From Croceimicrobium sp965228705 (GTDB lineage Bacteria > Bacteroidota > Bacteroidia > Flavobacteriales > Schleiferiaceae), in NCBI RefSeq assembly GCF_965228705.1, contig NZ_OZ245832.1, positions 186,001-250,000 on the forward strand: a DNA stretch of 64,000 nucleotides. Direction: 5' to 3'. The notes beneath the pieces are model-generated. The model was given only the letters and a program-made list of their open reading frames with translations. It had not been told where the DNA came from and did no database searches. Of the stretch, positions 1 to 9,166 are shown piece by piece (within the stretch, counting starts at the first letter, position 1; every line of letters starts with the position of its first letter). Both the position numbers and the translations under genes were made by a program.

Positions 1-123
1 CTTCTTGAGAATGGCCTCGATACTTTTGGCGGCTTTACGGATGTTTTCCTCTTCATCACGACGGATGGTTAAGGGGTAGACCCGATCGGCCAGGGAAACT
101 TTTATTTTCAGCAAATCTGACAT
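1..123 (-). CDS. zapA: Cell division protein ZapA (partial, C-terminus outside window)
   Basis: The reverse strand reads MSDLLKIKVSLADRVYPLTI then RRDEEENIRKAAKSIEAILKK and runs off the window edge. This is the N-terminal part of ZapA as found in Bacteroidota. ZapA is a small cytosolic protein that binds FtsZ and bundles its filaments at the division ring. Only 41 codons are visible; the coiled-coil C-terminus is missing because of the window boundary, not because of a mutation. The gene follows a coiled-coil gene on the same strand with a 20-base gap, so the two are probably co-transcribed. Confidence 0.85.
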   Translation of the reverse strand, partial: MSDLLKIKVSLADRVYPLTIRRDEEENIRKAAKSIEAILKK

Positions 124-143
124 TTCACTATCTCTCAGGAAAA

Positions 144-434
144 TCACTCATTCAACAAAGCTATACAGCGATCTATTTCCCGCATTAAAGAACCCAATTT
201 TGCTTTTGCGGCTTTTGCTTCTTCCGGATCTCCGGCCAAACCACGCGCCAAGCGTAAGCGTTCTAATTGGATTCCTAAATTTTGGACTTCATCCGACTGC
301 GAATGCAATTGAGCTTCCAACTCCACGACCCTTTCCTTCAGTTGTACATTTTCCTTTTGTACTACTAAATGATCACTGATAATGTGGTTAATCAGTTGTT
401 CCAGATCTTTGATCTTTGCTTCAATTGCCTTCAT
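144..434 (-). CDS. Small coiled-coil protein upstream of zapA
   Basis: A 96-aa soluble protein, almost entirely charged heptad-like sequence (KENVQLKERVVELEAQL), so a coiled coil is predicted from inspection. No enzyme motif is visible. In many Bacteroidota a short coiled-coil gene stands directly before zapA, so a role linked to division or as a structural partner is plausible but inferred. An in-frame TTG at 443 would add three residues; the ATG at 434 is the better start. Confidence 0.7.
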   Translation of the reverse strand: MKAIEAKIKDLEQLINHIISDHLVVQKENVQLKERVVELEAQLHSQSDEVQNLGIQLERLRLARGLAGDPEEAKAAKAKLGSLMREIDRCIALLNE

Positions 435-558
435 GCATCGCAAAAAACTCCAATGGCCAAAGTTAGCAAGCCATATCGGGATAACAAACCCCTTTTTAAA
501 GGGAAGAAAAAATCCTTTCGGCTTCGATTTTGGCCCTTAATTTTGAATAAATTCGAGC

Positions 559-2298
559 ATGTCTAAGATACTATCATTCACCTTATTTTTAATCTTCAGC
601 CTGCCGATGGCCGGGCAATCGTCTTACCCGCAAGACTACTTTATAAGTCCATTGCCCATTAAACTTTATTCTTCCGGCACCTTTGGTGAATTGCGTAGCA
701 ATCATTTTCATTCAGGGCTCGACCTTAAAACTTTGGGTAAGGTAGGCATTCCGGTTTTGGCTGCCGCCGAAGGAGATATTGTTCGCATCAAAGTCTCACC
801 TTATGGCTTTGGCAAGGCTATTTACTTAAGACATCCCAATGGGTATACTACCGTTTATGCGCATTTATTGTCTTTTAGTCCCGAATTGGAAAACTATGTA
901 ATCTCCGAAATGCGCAGGCTCCAGAAAAATGAAATCGAATTGTATCCGGCCGCCGCGCAGTTTCATTTTGAACAAGGGGATACTTTAGCCCTTAGCGGGA
1001 ACAGTGGGGGCAGTGGAGGACCACATTTACATTTTGAAGTTCGGGACAGTCGCACTGAAAAGATTATTAATCCTTTGCTATTTGGCTTTGAGGTAGAGGA
1101 TCATCGGCAACCAGAATTGGGACCTTTGCAGGTCTATTATTTTCAGAATAAGCAACCGGCCGGACAAAAAGAATACAGCTTATTGCAAAAACAAGCTGGC
1201 GATTATGTACTAACAGGGGATGGTATTGTAGACGCTAATGGACCGGTTTCCTTCGGGATTTATGCCATTGATCGACAAGATGGCTACAATAACCGCAATG
1301 GGGTTTATGACCTTAAGCTTTTTGTGGCTGATGAATTAAGGCATGAGTTTAAAATGGAAACCTTCGCCTTTGCCGAGAGCCGTTTTATTAATGCACATAT
1401 CGATTATGGCTTGAAGGCCTGTTGTAAAAGGACCTCGCATCGTTTGTATCGGGAGCCGGGTAATAAGTTAAGTACTTATCCGGCGAAAGCCGAAGCAGGT
1501 CATTTGAGCTTTGATAAAGACACGGTAGTGCCTATTCGTATTGAAGCCCGCGATGTGTCTGGGAATTTAAGTGTTCTCAATTTTGATCTGCAATATTCGG
1601 TGCTCACAGAGAATCCAGAGGTAGAGCCGATTAGTGAGGAGGAGCTAGGGAATTCCGAATTTTTGATTGCTAAGGTTGAGCCTGATCAGGCAGAGCTGAT
1701 TAAAGGAGAGAACTATGAGCTCAATATTCGAGCGGGTAGTTTTTACCGCGATTATGTTTTAGAGATTGCTCAGGAAGAATTACCGGAGGCCTATAGTGAC
1801 CTCTTTACTTTTGGCTCTCGCGAAATTCCGGTGCATCTGTATTACGATCTAAAATTACGCTTAAATCATTTGCCAAAAGGGGTAGATCCAAGTAAGCTTT
1901 TCATTGCCAGTTATCTGGATGGACAGTACGACGAATATGAAGGGGGAGACTTTAAAGATGGATGGATAAGTGCTCGTACCCGACAATTAGGGCAATTTGC
2001 CATTGCTTTGGATACGCTGGCACCGCAGATTTCAGCTATAGATTTTAAGGAAGGAATGCCCCTGAAGCAAAGTCAATTGCAAATTCGAGTGCGCGATGAT
2101 TTAAGTGGACTTAAGGAATACAATGCCTGGGTAAACGGCGAATGGGTCCCTGTTTATTATGATGCTAAAACCGATCGCCTGCTCTTGAAAACGAAATATT
2201 GGCCTCTTTCTCAAGACACTAAACAAGTGTTAAAATTGCGTGTTGTTGATGATAAAAAGAATGTAAGCGAGCAAACATGGACACTTTTTGCCCCTTAG
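559..2298 (+). CDS. M23 family metallopeptidase with signal peptide
   Basis: A 579-aa exported protein. A signal peptide (MSKILSFTLFLIFSLPMAGQ) precedes an M23 (LytM-type) domain with the zinc motif HxxxD at H51-D55, a YAH motif near residue 102 and HLH at 156-158. All metal ligands are present, so it is probably an active cell-wall endopeptidase in the periplasm. The remaining roughly 400 residues look like beta-sandwich repeats and include a bacterial-Ig-like segment near the C-terminus. Active M23 proteins cut peptidoglycan cross-links or activate amidases. The next gene overlaps or follows closely, so it may head an operon with the two genes downstream. Confidence 0.85.
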   Translation: MSKILSFTLFLIFSLPMAGQSSYPQDYFISPLPIKLYSSGTFGELRSNHFHSGLDLKTLGKVGIPVLAAAEGDIVRIKVSPYGFGKAIYLRHPNGYTTVYAHLLSFSPELENYVISEMRRLQKNEIELYPAAAQFHFEQGDTLALSGNSGGSGGPHLHFEVRDSRTEKIINPLLFGFEVEDHRQPELGPLQVYYFQNKQPAGQKEYSLLQKQAGDYVLTGDGIVDANGPVSFGIYAIDRQDGYNNRNGVYDLKLFVADELRHEFKMETFAFAESRFINAHIDYGLKACCKRTSHRLYREPGNKLSTYPAKAEAGHLSFDKDTVVPIRIEARDVSGNLSVLNFDLQYSVLTENPEVEPISEEELGNSEFLIAKVEPDQAELIKGENYELNIRAGSFYRDYVLEIAQEELPEAYSDLFTFGSREIPVHLYYDLKLRLNHLPKGVDPSKLFIASYLDGQYDEYEGGDFKDGWISARTRQLGQFAIALDTLAPQISAIDFKEGMPLKQSQLQIRVRDDLSGLKEYNAWVNGEWVPVYYDAKTDRLLLKTKYWPLSQDTKQVLKLRVVDDKKNVSEQTWTLFAP

Positions 2299-2329
2299 AT
2301 GCTATTTTCGCCAATTCATCGTTTCCTTT

Positions 2330-2968
2330 ATGATGCGCACAATTTTTATACTACTCTTTTCAGGATTTTTAAGCTTGGGTCTTTCTGCTCAAGAAGAGAA
2401 ACCGGTGCAAATGAGTGGCTTGGTTTTGAGTCAGGATAGTATTCCCCGGCCCATACCTTTTGCGCATGTATATGTTGGTCAAGGCACCCGTGGTACCATG
2501 ACCGATGCGGATGGTTTTTTCTCCTTTGCTGCCCTGGCGGGAGACAGTATCCGATTTAGCTGTATTGGCTTCACACAGGAGGTTTTGGTGGTGCCGGATA
2601 CGCTTTCTAAAACCGCTTATTTGGCGCGAGTTATGATGAAGCGCGATACCACCTTATTAGAAGAAGTAACCCTTTATCCCTGGCCTACACCAGATCGCTT
2701 TAAGGAAGCATTTCTGGCAACCAATATTCCAACTACCCAAAATGATATTGCCATGCGGAATCTGGCGATTCAGGCTTTGCAAGATCGGGCGGCCGCTATG
2801 AACCTCGATCCTGAGGAAGCTAAGGACCTGGCCATTATGATGCAAAATCAAAGCATATACGATTATGGGCGATATCAAGGTTATGATAATGGAGCAACCG
2901 CCATTTTGGGTGCTTTAAGTAATCCCTTTGCCTGGCAAAGACTCTTTCAATCCTTTAAGAAAAATTAG
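2330..2968 (+). CDS. Carboxypeptidase-regulatory-domain protein, exported
   Basis: Start placed at the ATG at 2330 (2333 is equally possible) because it gives a clean signal peptide, RTIFILLFSGFLSLGLSAQ. The mature protein has one CarboxypepD_reg-like beta-sandwich domain (about residues 28-110: GLVLSQDSIPRPIPFAHVYV and TMTDADGFFSF), the fold that forms the N-terminal extension of many TonB receptors. The rest is helical and unrecognised. It sits 6 bases before a TonB-dependent receptor and probably works with it at the outer membrane; the substrate is unknown. Confidence 0.7.
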   Translation: MMRTIFILLFSGFLSLGLSAQEEKPVQMSGLVLSQDSIPRPIPFAHVYVGQGTRGTMTDADGFFSFAALAGDSIRFSCIGFTQEVLVVPDTLSKTAYLARVMMKRDTTLLEEVTLYPWPTPDRFKEAFLATNIPTTQNDIAMRNLAIQALQDRAAAMNLDPEEAKDLAIMMQNQSIYDYGRYQGYDNGATAILGALSNPFAWQRLFQSFKKN

Positions 2969-2974
2969 GCCTCA

Positions 2975-5461
2975 ATGCGCTTAGTCCTCTCGGCTTTAAG
3001 CCTCCTCCTCTTCTCACAATATGCCTGGGCTCAAACCCAAATTTACGGTCGGGTTAGCGACCTGGACAATATTCCAATCGACGGGGCTCGCGTGGGTATC
3101 GGCGACTATTATACCCTTACCGATGCGGAAGGGAAATACGAACTGGATGTACTACCCGGTAAAAAATTGATGGTCTATTTTGCCAATTACAATTACGAAC
3201 CCGATACCCTTTATATCAATCTGTCTAAAGGGGAGAAAAAGGAAATCAATCGCCAGCTCAAATTGCTAAAGAATGTTTTGGGCGAGGTGGATATTGTTGA
3301 TCGCAAAGGCCGTTTCGACAATCAGGTGGATGTAAGTGTAAAGTCCATTGAGTCTTTTATAGGCCCGAATTCGGGCGTGGAAGGCATTATAAAAACCCTT
3401 CCGGGTGTAAGCTCTTACAGTGAACTCTCCTCTCAATATTCTGTGCGGGGAGGAAACTTCGATGAAAACCTGGTTTATGTGAATGGTATTGAGGTTTACC
3501 GTCCCTTTTTAGTGCGCAATGGACAGCAAGAAGGAATGAGCTTCGTTAATTCTTCTATGGTGTCGAATGTGCGCTTTTCAGCGGGTGGTTTCGAAGCCCG
3601 ATATGGCGATAAAATGGCATCGGTGCTGGATATTACGTATCGCAAACCCAAAGAATTTGGCCTGAGTGTAGAGGGCAGCCTTTTAGGCGGAAATCTCGTT
3701 TACGAAGATCGTTTTGCCAAAGATCGGGTCTCTGCCTTAATTGGCGCCCGCTACCGCACCAATCAATTACTTTTAGGTTCATTGGATACGGAAGCCGATT
3801 TCAAACCTCAGTTTACCGATATTCAGGCCTATATCACTTACGATATGACTGATGAGTGGGAACTTAGCTTTTTAGGAAACTACTCTCGCAATCTCTATCA
3901 GGTGGTGCCCCAAAGCAGAACTACGGATTTTGGAACTATTCAGGAAAGCTTGCGCTTGAATGTGTTTTTTGATGGCCGCGAGGATTATGATTTTACCACG
4001 CGGTTTGCGGCCTTAGGTTTGACCAATAGGCCGAGTAAAAACATGAGATTAACCTATCAGGCCTCTGTTTTTCAGACTACGGAACAAGAGTATTTTGATG
4101 TGTTGGGCGCTTATCGCTTAGGGGAGTTGAATACTAATTTAGGGAGTGATCAATTTGGAGAAATCAGTTTTACCCGCAGTATTGGTGGCTTCCAAAACTA
4201 CGCTCGAAATTATCTGGATGCCATTGTGGCGAATCTTTCCCATTCTGGAATTATCGATCAAGGAGATGTAACCTGGCGCTGGGGCGCGAAGGTGCAAATG
4301 GAAGATATTATTGACCGTTATAAAGAATGGGAACGAATCGACTCCGCAGGTTATAATGTTCCGGATGGTAGTGGCTTTAATTACGATTCCTTAATTGTGG
4401 ATACCTGGGATTCATTAGGGAATCCGGTTGCTGGCAATGTGTATACTTCCATTTTACAGGAAGATGAATTGAATCTCTTCGAAAGCTTTGCCAGTAAAAT
4501 TTCGGTAAACTCAATGCGTGCAACAGCTTATGTAGAACGCAGTCAGATAATTCCGCTGGATTCACTAGGTGATTTGTTTTACAATATTGGAATTCGCAAT
4601 CAATACTGGACTTTCAATAATCAGAATGTAATCAGTCCCCGAGCGAGTATCAGCTTTAAGCCTAATTGGGAATCAGATATGGTATTCCGTTTTGCTACGG
4701 GCTTTTACTATCAGCCTCCATTTTATCGGGAAATGCGGAATTTGGAAGGAGGCTTAAATGAAAACATACGGGCTCAGCGCTCCATTCATTTTGTTTTAGG
4801 GCATGATTACAACCTCCGCATCTGGAATCGCCCATTTAAAATGGTGACTGAAGTATATTATAAAGACTTCGGTCAATTGATTCCTTACGATATGGATAAT
4901 GTGCGGATTCGCTATCGGGCCGTAAACAATGCCAAAGGTTATGCTACCGGTATTGATTACCGTATTAATGGAGAGTTTGTACCGGGTATAGATTCTTGGG
5001 CCTCTTTATCTATTATGACGATTCGTGAAGATATCGAAGGCGATGGAGCAGGCTATCTACCGCGTCCTACCGACCAACGATTGAATTTCAAAATCTTCTT
5101 CCAGGATTATTTACCTAATGATCCCACTTTTAGGGTAAGCATGACTTTAGCTTATGGTACAGGTCTTCCTTTTGGACCGCCTCAAGCTACCGCCGCAGAA
5201 AGAGTATTCCGTTTACCGGATTACCGTCGGGTGGATATTGGCTTTTCAAAAGTATTAAAGAGTGAAGGTCGGGAGCATAAGTGGAAGGTGCTTAATAACT
5301 TCCGTAGTCTTTGGGTAGGGGTAGAGGTCTTCAATCTTTTGGATATTACCAATACCATTAGCTACCTCTGGGTGAAAGATATTAGTACAGCACGTGAATA
5401 TGCCGTACCCAATTACCTAACACCCCGACTGCTGAATGTGAAATTGGTGGCCAAAATCTAG
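2975..5461 (+). CDS. TonB-dependent receptor with carboxypeptidase-like regulatory domain
   Basis: An 828-aa outer-membrane protein. The signal peptide (RLVLSALSLLLFSQYAWAQ) is followed by a CarboxypepD_reg-like domain (about 20-100), a plug domain (SVRGGNFDENLVYVNGIEVY, about 155-220) and a beta-barrel rich in aromatic and alternating strands up to the C-terminus (LLNVKLVAKI). This is the usual architecture of TonB-energised importers in Bacteroidota. No SusD-like partner is beside it, so glycan import is not implied and the ligand cannot be read from the sequence. Confidence 0.88.
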   Translation: MRLVLSALSLLLFSQYAWAQTQIYGRVSDLDNIPIDGARVGIGDYYTLTDAEGKYELDVLPGKKLMVYFANYNYEPDTLYINLSKGEKKEINRQLKLLKNVLGEVDIVDRKGRFDNQVDVSVKSIESFIGPNSGVEGIIKTLPGVSSYSELSSQYSVRGGNFDENLVYVNGIEVYRPFLVRNGQQEGMSFVNSSMVSNVRFSAGGFEARYGDKMASVLDITYRKPKEFGLSVEGSLLGGNLVYEDRFAKDRVSALIGARYRTNQLLLGSLDTEADFKPQFTDIQAYITYDMTDEWELSFLGNYSRNLYQVVPQSRTTDFGTIQESLRLNVFFDGREDYDFTTRFAALGLTNRPSKNMRLTYQASVFQTTEQEYFDVLGAYRLGELNTNLGSDQFGEISFTRSIGGFQNYARNYLDAIVANLSHSGIIDQGDVTWRWGAKVQMEDIIDRYKEWERIDSAGYNVPDGSGFNYDSLIVDTWDSLGNPVAGNVYTSILQEDELNLFESFASKISVNSMRATAYVERSQIIPLDSLGDLFYNIGIRNQYWTFNNQNVISPRASISFKPNWESDMVFRFATGFYYQPPFYREMRNLEGGLNENIRAQRSIHFVLGHDYNLRIWNRPFKMVTEVYYKDFGQLIPYDMDNVRIRYRAVNNAKGYATGIDYRINGEFVPGIDSWASLSIMTIREDIEGDGAGYLPRPTDQRLNFKIFFQDYLPNDPTFRVSMTLAYGTGLPFGPPQATAAERVFRLPDYRRVDIGFSKVLKSEGREHKWKVLNNFRSLWVGVEVFNLLDITNTISYLWVKDISTAREYAVPNYLTPRLLNVKLVAKI

Positions 5462-5511
5462 GCGGCCTTTTCCCGAATTAGCCCTACTTTTGCGGCCCAA
5501 AATCGAAATAA

Positions 5512-6027
5512 ATGTTCAGTAAATATTTACGCTTAGGATTAACTGCAGTTTTGATGGGATTGTCGATTTGGCAATTTATCGAAGTGGAGATCGGCAACGG
5601 AATCATGTGGTTATTACTGGCGGGTATTGTACTCTTTACCTATTTCCGTAACGAACGCATCTTACAAGCTTTTTGGTTCTTGCGTAAAAACGATATGGGA
5701 AAGGCCCAGAAAGCCTTAGACCATATTAAAAATCCTGAAGGCTCTTTAATTAAAGGTCAGCTGGCTTACTATTATATGTTGCAGGGAATGATTGTTTCCA
5801 ATACGAATTTGGGTAAGGCAGAGTCTTTTTTACGTAAAGCTCTTAAAACCGGATTACGTCAGAAACACGATCAAGCGATGGCCAAACTGCAATTAGCTGG
5901 TTGTGCTTTGGCAAAACGTCGTAAACGTGAAGCACAAATCTTGCTTACGGACGTTAAGAAATTGGACACCCGTGGAATGCTTAGCGATCAAGTTAAAATG
6001 CTGAAGCAGCAAATGAAGCGGATCTAA
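5512..6027 (+). CDS. Membrane-anchored TPR-like protein
   Basis: A 171-aa protein with two N-terminal membrane segments (about residues 8-24 and 30-46) and a helical cytosolic part (AQKALDHIKNPEGSL, AESFLRKALKTGL) resembling tetratricopeptide repeats. Function unknown. A -7 box TACTTTTG is visible at 5485-5492, so it probably has its own promoter. It ends 8 bases before the penicillin-binding protein gene and may be its co-expressed partner. Confidence 0.6.
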   Translation: MFSKYLRLGLTAVLMGLSIWQFIEVEIGNGIMWLLLAGIVLFTYFRNERILQAFWFLRKNDMGKAQKALDHIKNPEGSLIKGQLAYYYMLQGMIVSNTNLGKAESFLRKALKTGLRQKHDQAMAKLQLAGCALAKRRKREAQILLTDVKKLDTRGMLSDQVKMLKQQMKRI

Positions 6028-6035
6028 AAGAATAG

Positions 6036-8360
6036 ATGCCCTCAAAATCTAAGTCGAAAAAAAGGAAAAGCCCAAGCCGGAAATCCACCGCAGTTAAATT
6101 GCGGAAATGGTTTCTGCGCCTGAGCTTTTTGTTTTTAAGCTTAATACTTCTCTTTGTTGGATCGGTTTATATAGGCTTTTGGGGACCCATTCCCGATAGT
6201 GCCGAATTAAAGGCTATTCAACAGTCTAAGTCTACCCTCGTTTTTTCGCAGGATAAGGCATTAATTGGTAGCTTCTATGCCGTTAATCGCGATCCAATAA
6301 GCTTTGATCAATTGCCGGAGCATTTGGTACAAGCCCTGGTCGCCACCGAAGATGAGCGTTTTTATGAGCATGCCGGTATCGACTGGATGAGCTTGCTGAG
6401 AGTGCTGGTAAAAACCCTTCTTATGGGGGATAGTAGCTCGGGTGGTGGCAGTACCCTTACCCAGCAATTAGCGAAGAATTTATTTGGTCGTCCGGATTTT
6501 GGGGCCTTAAGCATGCCGGTAAATAAATGCCGGGAGATGATTATCAGTAAGCGACTGGAATCCATTTACAGCAAGGATGAAATCCTGGCCCTTTACCTAA
6601 ATACTGTAAGCTTTTCTGAAAACACCTATGGCATAGCCGCAGGGAGTCAGCGATTTTTTAATTGCCCACCCAAGGATCTAAGAATAGAAGAAGCGGCGGT
6701 ATTAATTGGTTTATTGAAGGCGAATACCACCTTTAATCCCCGCTTGCATCCAGAGAAATCCAGGCTCAGAAGAAATGTGGTTTTGAACCAAATGCTTCGT
6801 AATGAGCATTTGAAATCGGAGCAATGTGATTCGCTTCAAGCCTTGCCTTTGGATTTAGACTATTCCAATCTGGACCTTGAAGGACCCGCTCCTTATTATT
6901 TGAAACAAGTGGAACTGGAGCTTAAGCAGATACTCGCTGGCAAAGTCAAAGAAAATGGGGAAGCTTGGGATGCCCAAAAAGATGGACTTCGCGTGTATAC
7001 CAGTTTAAATGCTGAGCAGCAGTTGGGCCTGAGAGATGCCTTTAGAGCGCATTTGGCCAATTGGCAAAAGAAGTTTGATCAGCATTGGTCTTCTACAAAT
7101 CCCTGGTCGCAAAAACCTGCCTTTTTCGAGAAGAAGCTCATGGCCAGTCCAGCCTGGAAGAGCTACGCAGCCAAAGGATTGTCAGATGATGAGATTCGTG
7201 AAAAGCTGAGTCAAAAGCACAAGATGGAACTGTTTCATCCGGCGGGGAATATAGAGAAGGAAGGTTCTGCTATTGATTCTTTAAAGCACTATTTACGCTT
7301 ATTACGAGGGGCTTCAGTTTTAGTAGATCCCCAAAGTGGAGCGGTACAGGCCTGGGTGGCAGGACCGGATTATCGCTATTTACCCTATGATAATGTACAG
7401 GCAGCGCATACAATGGCCTCTACCGTAAAACCTTTTGTAATGGCCGCTGCACTTGAGGCAGGAGAGGATCCTTGTGAGTACCAATCCGCCGAAAGGCGAG
7501 AATACCCGGGCTATGATGATTGGAGTCCGCGGAATTACGATGGCGAATACGAAGGGATGTACAGCATGCAGGGCGCATTAAAGAAGTCGATAAATACCGT
7601 TACCGTAGCTTGGTATTTTAAGACTGGGGCCGATAAGGTGAGAGCATTGGCACATAAAATGGGGATTGCTGATCATTGGGCAGATGGACCTTCCGTTTCA
7701 TTGGGTGCCTCTGCCGTGAGTCCAATTGACCTGGCCAGGGCTTATGCCATATTCGCAAATGGGGGAATGGATGTTCAGCCTTATTTTATAGAAAAGGTTG
7801 AAACAGCTTCTGGTGAATTACTTTACCATCATGAAAAAAAGCCCGCTAAACGCATTTTAAAAGAGGAAACAGCCCAGCTTATGAATGCCATGTTGCAAGG
7901 GGTGAGCAAGTCGGGAACTGCGCGCAGTTTGCACAGTATATATGGTGCTCGTAAATCCTGGGCGGCCAAAACCGGTACCTCTCAGAATTATTCGGATGCC
8001 TGGTTTGTGGCCTATCGTCCGGATTTAGTTTCAGTGACCTGGATGGGCGGGATAAACCCCTTGATTCGATTTCGTAGTGGTGCTTTAGGGTCGGGCTCAA
8101 CGATGGCCTTGCCTGTTTTCGCTAAGCTGCTATCTAAAATGGAATCGCATTTAAGCGCGGTAAATTGGTCGGAATTAGCTGAATCCCAAAAACAAATACT
8201 GGATTGCCCCGATTATAAGGAAGAAACACTCTTGGATGATCTGCGTTCCCTTTTTAAGAAAAAGGAAGGTAAGGCCGTGAAAGAGGAGGAACCCGAAGAG
8301 CCGATTAAAGAAGAAAAGGAGGGCTCCTGGTGGGGTAAAATATTCAAAAAGAAGGATTAA
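6036..8360 (+). CDS. Class A penicillin-binding protein 1A (transglycosylase/transpeptidase)
   Basis: A 774-aa bifunctional peptidoglycan synthase of the inner membrane. A basic cytosolic tail and one transmembrane helix (about 25-48) precede the GT51 glycosyltransferase domain with EDERFYEHAGID near residue 105 and GGSTLTQQLAKN near 138. The transpeptidase domain carries all three penicillin-binding motifs: STVK (nucleophile serine, about 461), SIN (about 520) and KTG (about 645). It polymerises lipid II and cross-links the strands. The C-terminus is a charged Lys/Glu tail typical of this family in Bacteroidota. PbpC is less likely because no C-terminal extra domain is present. Confidence 0.9.
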   Translation: MPSKSKSKKRKSPSRKSTAVKLRKWFLRLSFLFLSLILLFVGSVYIGFWGPIPDSAELKAIQQSKSTLVFSQDKALIGSFYAVNRDPISFDQLPEHLVQALVATEDERFYEHAGIDWMSLLRVLVKTLLMGDSSSGGGSTLTQQLAKNLFGRPDFGALSMPVNKCREMIISKRLESIYSKDEILALYLNTVSFSENTYGIAAGSQRFFNCPPKDLRIEEAAVLIGLLKANTTFNPRLHPEKSRLRRNVVLNQMLRNEHLKSEQCDSLQALPLDLDYSNLDLEGPAPYYLKQVELELKQILAGKVKENGEAWDAQKDGLRVYTSLNAEQQLGLRDAFRAHLANWQKKFDQHWSSTNPWSQKPAFFEKKLMASPAWKSYAAKGLSDDEIREKLSQKHKMELFHPAGNIEKEGSAIDSLKHYLRLLRGASVLVDPQSGAVQAWVAGPDYRYLPYDNVQAAHTMASTVKPFVMAAALEAGEDPCEYQSAERREYPGYDDWSPRNYDGEYEGMYSMQGALKKSINTVTVAWYFKTGADKVRALAHKMGIADHWADGPSVSLGASAVSPIDLARAYAIFANGGMDVQPYFIEKVETASGELLYHHEKKPAKRILKEETAQLMNAMLQGVSKSGTARSLHSIYGARKSWAAKTGTSQNYSDAWFVAYRPDLVSVTWMGGINPLIRFRSGALGSGSTMALPVFAKLLSKMESHLSAVNWSELAESQKQILDCPDYKEETLLDDLRSLFKKKEGKAVKEEEPEEPIKEEKEGSWWGKIFKKKD

Positions 8361-9061
8361 GATTTCCAGCCAAAAACCCTTTGTAAAATGGCGCTTACTC
8401 TCGCGGCAGGATCCTGTCGAATTTTAGCTTCCTCTTCGGCTAAGAGCACAAAAAGGCCATTTAAAGTTTCCTGCATTACATAATCACTGAGGTCGGGATT
8501 AACCGGAGTTACAAAAGGAATTCGATTGTAATTGCTGGCTATCGGTTGCCAGTATTTCGTGAGCTCTACCTTTTGGATAGCTTGATCAATAACCGGTTTA
8601 AAGGCCAATTTCAATTGAGCTTCTGTTTTGGAACGCAGGTAAACCGTTGCGGCATTAGCATCACCACGCCAAATACCATATACATCTTGCAGAGTCATGC
8701 CGCGGATAGCATCCACAAAAATAGGACTGGCTTTCGCCGAAGCTTGTTCTGCACCGTGATTTAAGGTTTCAACAAACTGATCTACTAAATTACCCATGCC
8801 CAGGTCACGCAGAGTTTTGGCTGCGCGTTCTGCTTCAGGTGGGAATGGGATTTTAATGCTGGGATTATGGTAAAAGCCGTTTTCCTGAGAGGATCGACTT
8901 ACCGCATTGCGAATACCCACTTCGAGAGCTTCTTTAATGCCGCGATTGATTTCCGGCTCGCTGGGTTCCATTTGAGCGCTTGATTCCTGGGCAATTTGCA
9001 AAAGTGCATCGCAGGAGCTGGTCATAAAAAGAAGGGCGAAGATCAGCATGAAATTACGCAT
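8357..9061 (-). CDS. DUF4197 family lipoprotein
   Basis: The start at 9061 is chosen because it opens with a lipoprotein signal (RNFMLIFALLFMTSSC) while a longer in-frame extension to 9172 would run over the cinA promoter area. The body matches the DUF4197 pattern throughout: GIKEALEVGIRNAVSR, GFYHNPSIKIPFP, DAIRGMTLQDVYGIWRGD, and the end ILQRVFGWKS. The family is a conserved bacterial envelope protein of unknown function. Its 3' end overlaps the PBP gene by four bases in convergent orientation. Confidence 0.85.
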   Translation of the reverse strand: MRNFMLIFALLFMTSSCDALLQIAQESSAQMEPSEPEINRGIKEALEVGIRNAVSRSSQENGFYHNPSIKIPFPPEAERAAKTLRDLGMGNLVDQFVETLNHGAEQASAKASPIFVDAIRGMTLQDVYGIWRGDANAATVYLRSKTEAQLKLAFKPVIDQAIQKVELTKYWQPIASNYNRIPFVTPVNPDLSDYVMQETLNGLFVLLAEEEAKIRQDPAARVSAILQRVFGWKS

Positions 9062-9166
9062 GGTAGAGGCTATTGGTGCTAGGGGTGAATTTAGTATTTG
9101 CCCATATTTTAGGCAAGTAGGCGCAATTAAAAATGCTAAATTTGCGAACCCTTTTGAATTCCCACA

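Noticed and set aside
369..566. Plus-strand ORF of 65 aa
   Set aside because: It overlaps the start of the minus-strand coiled-coil gene in antisense, has low-complexity basic sequence, and its end overlaps the M23 gene start.
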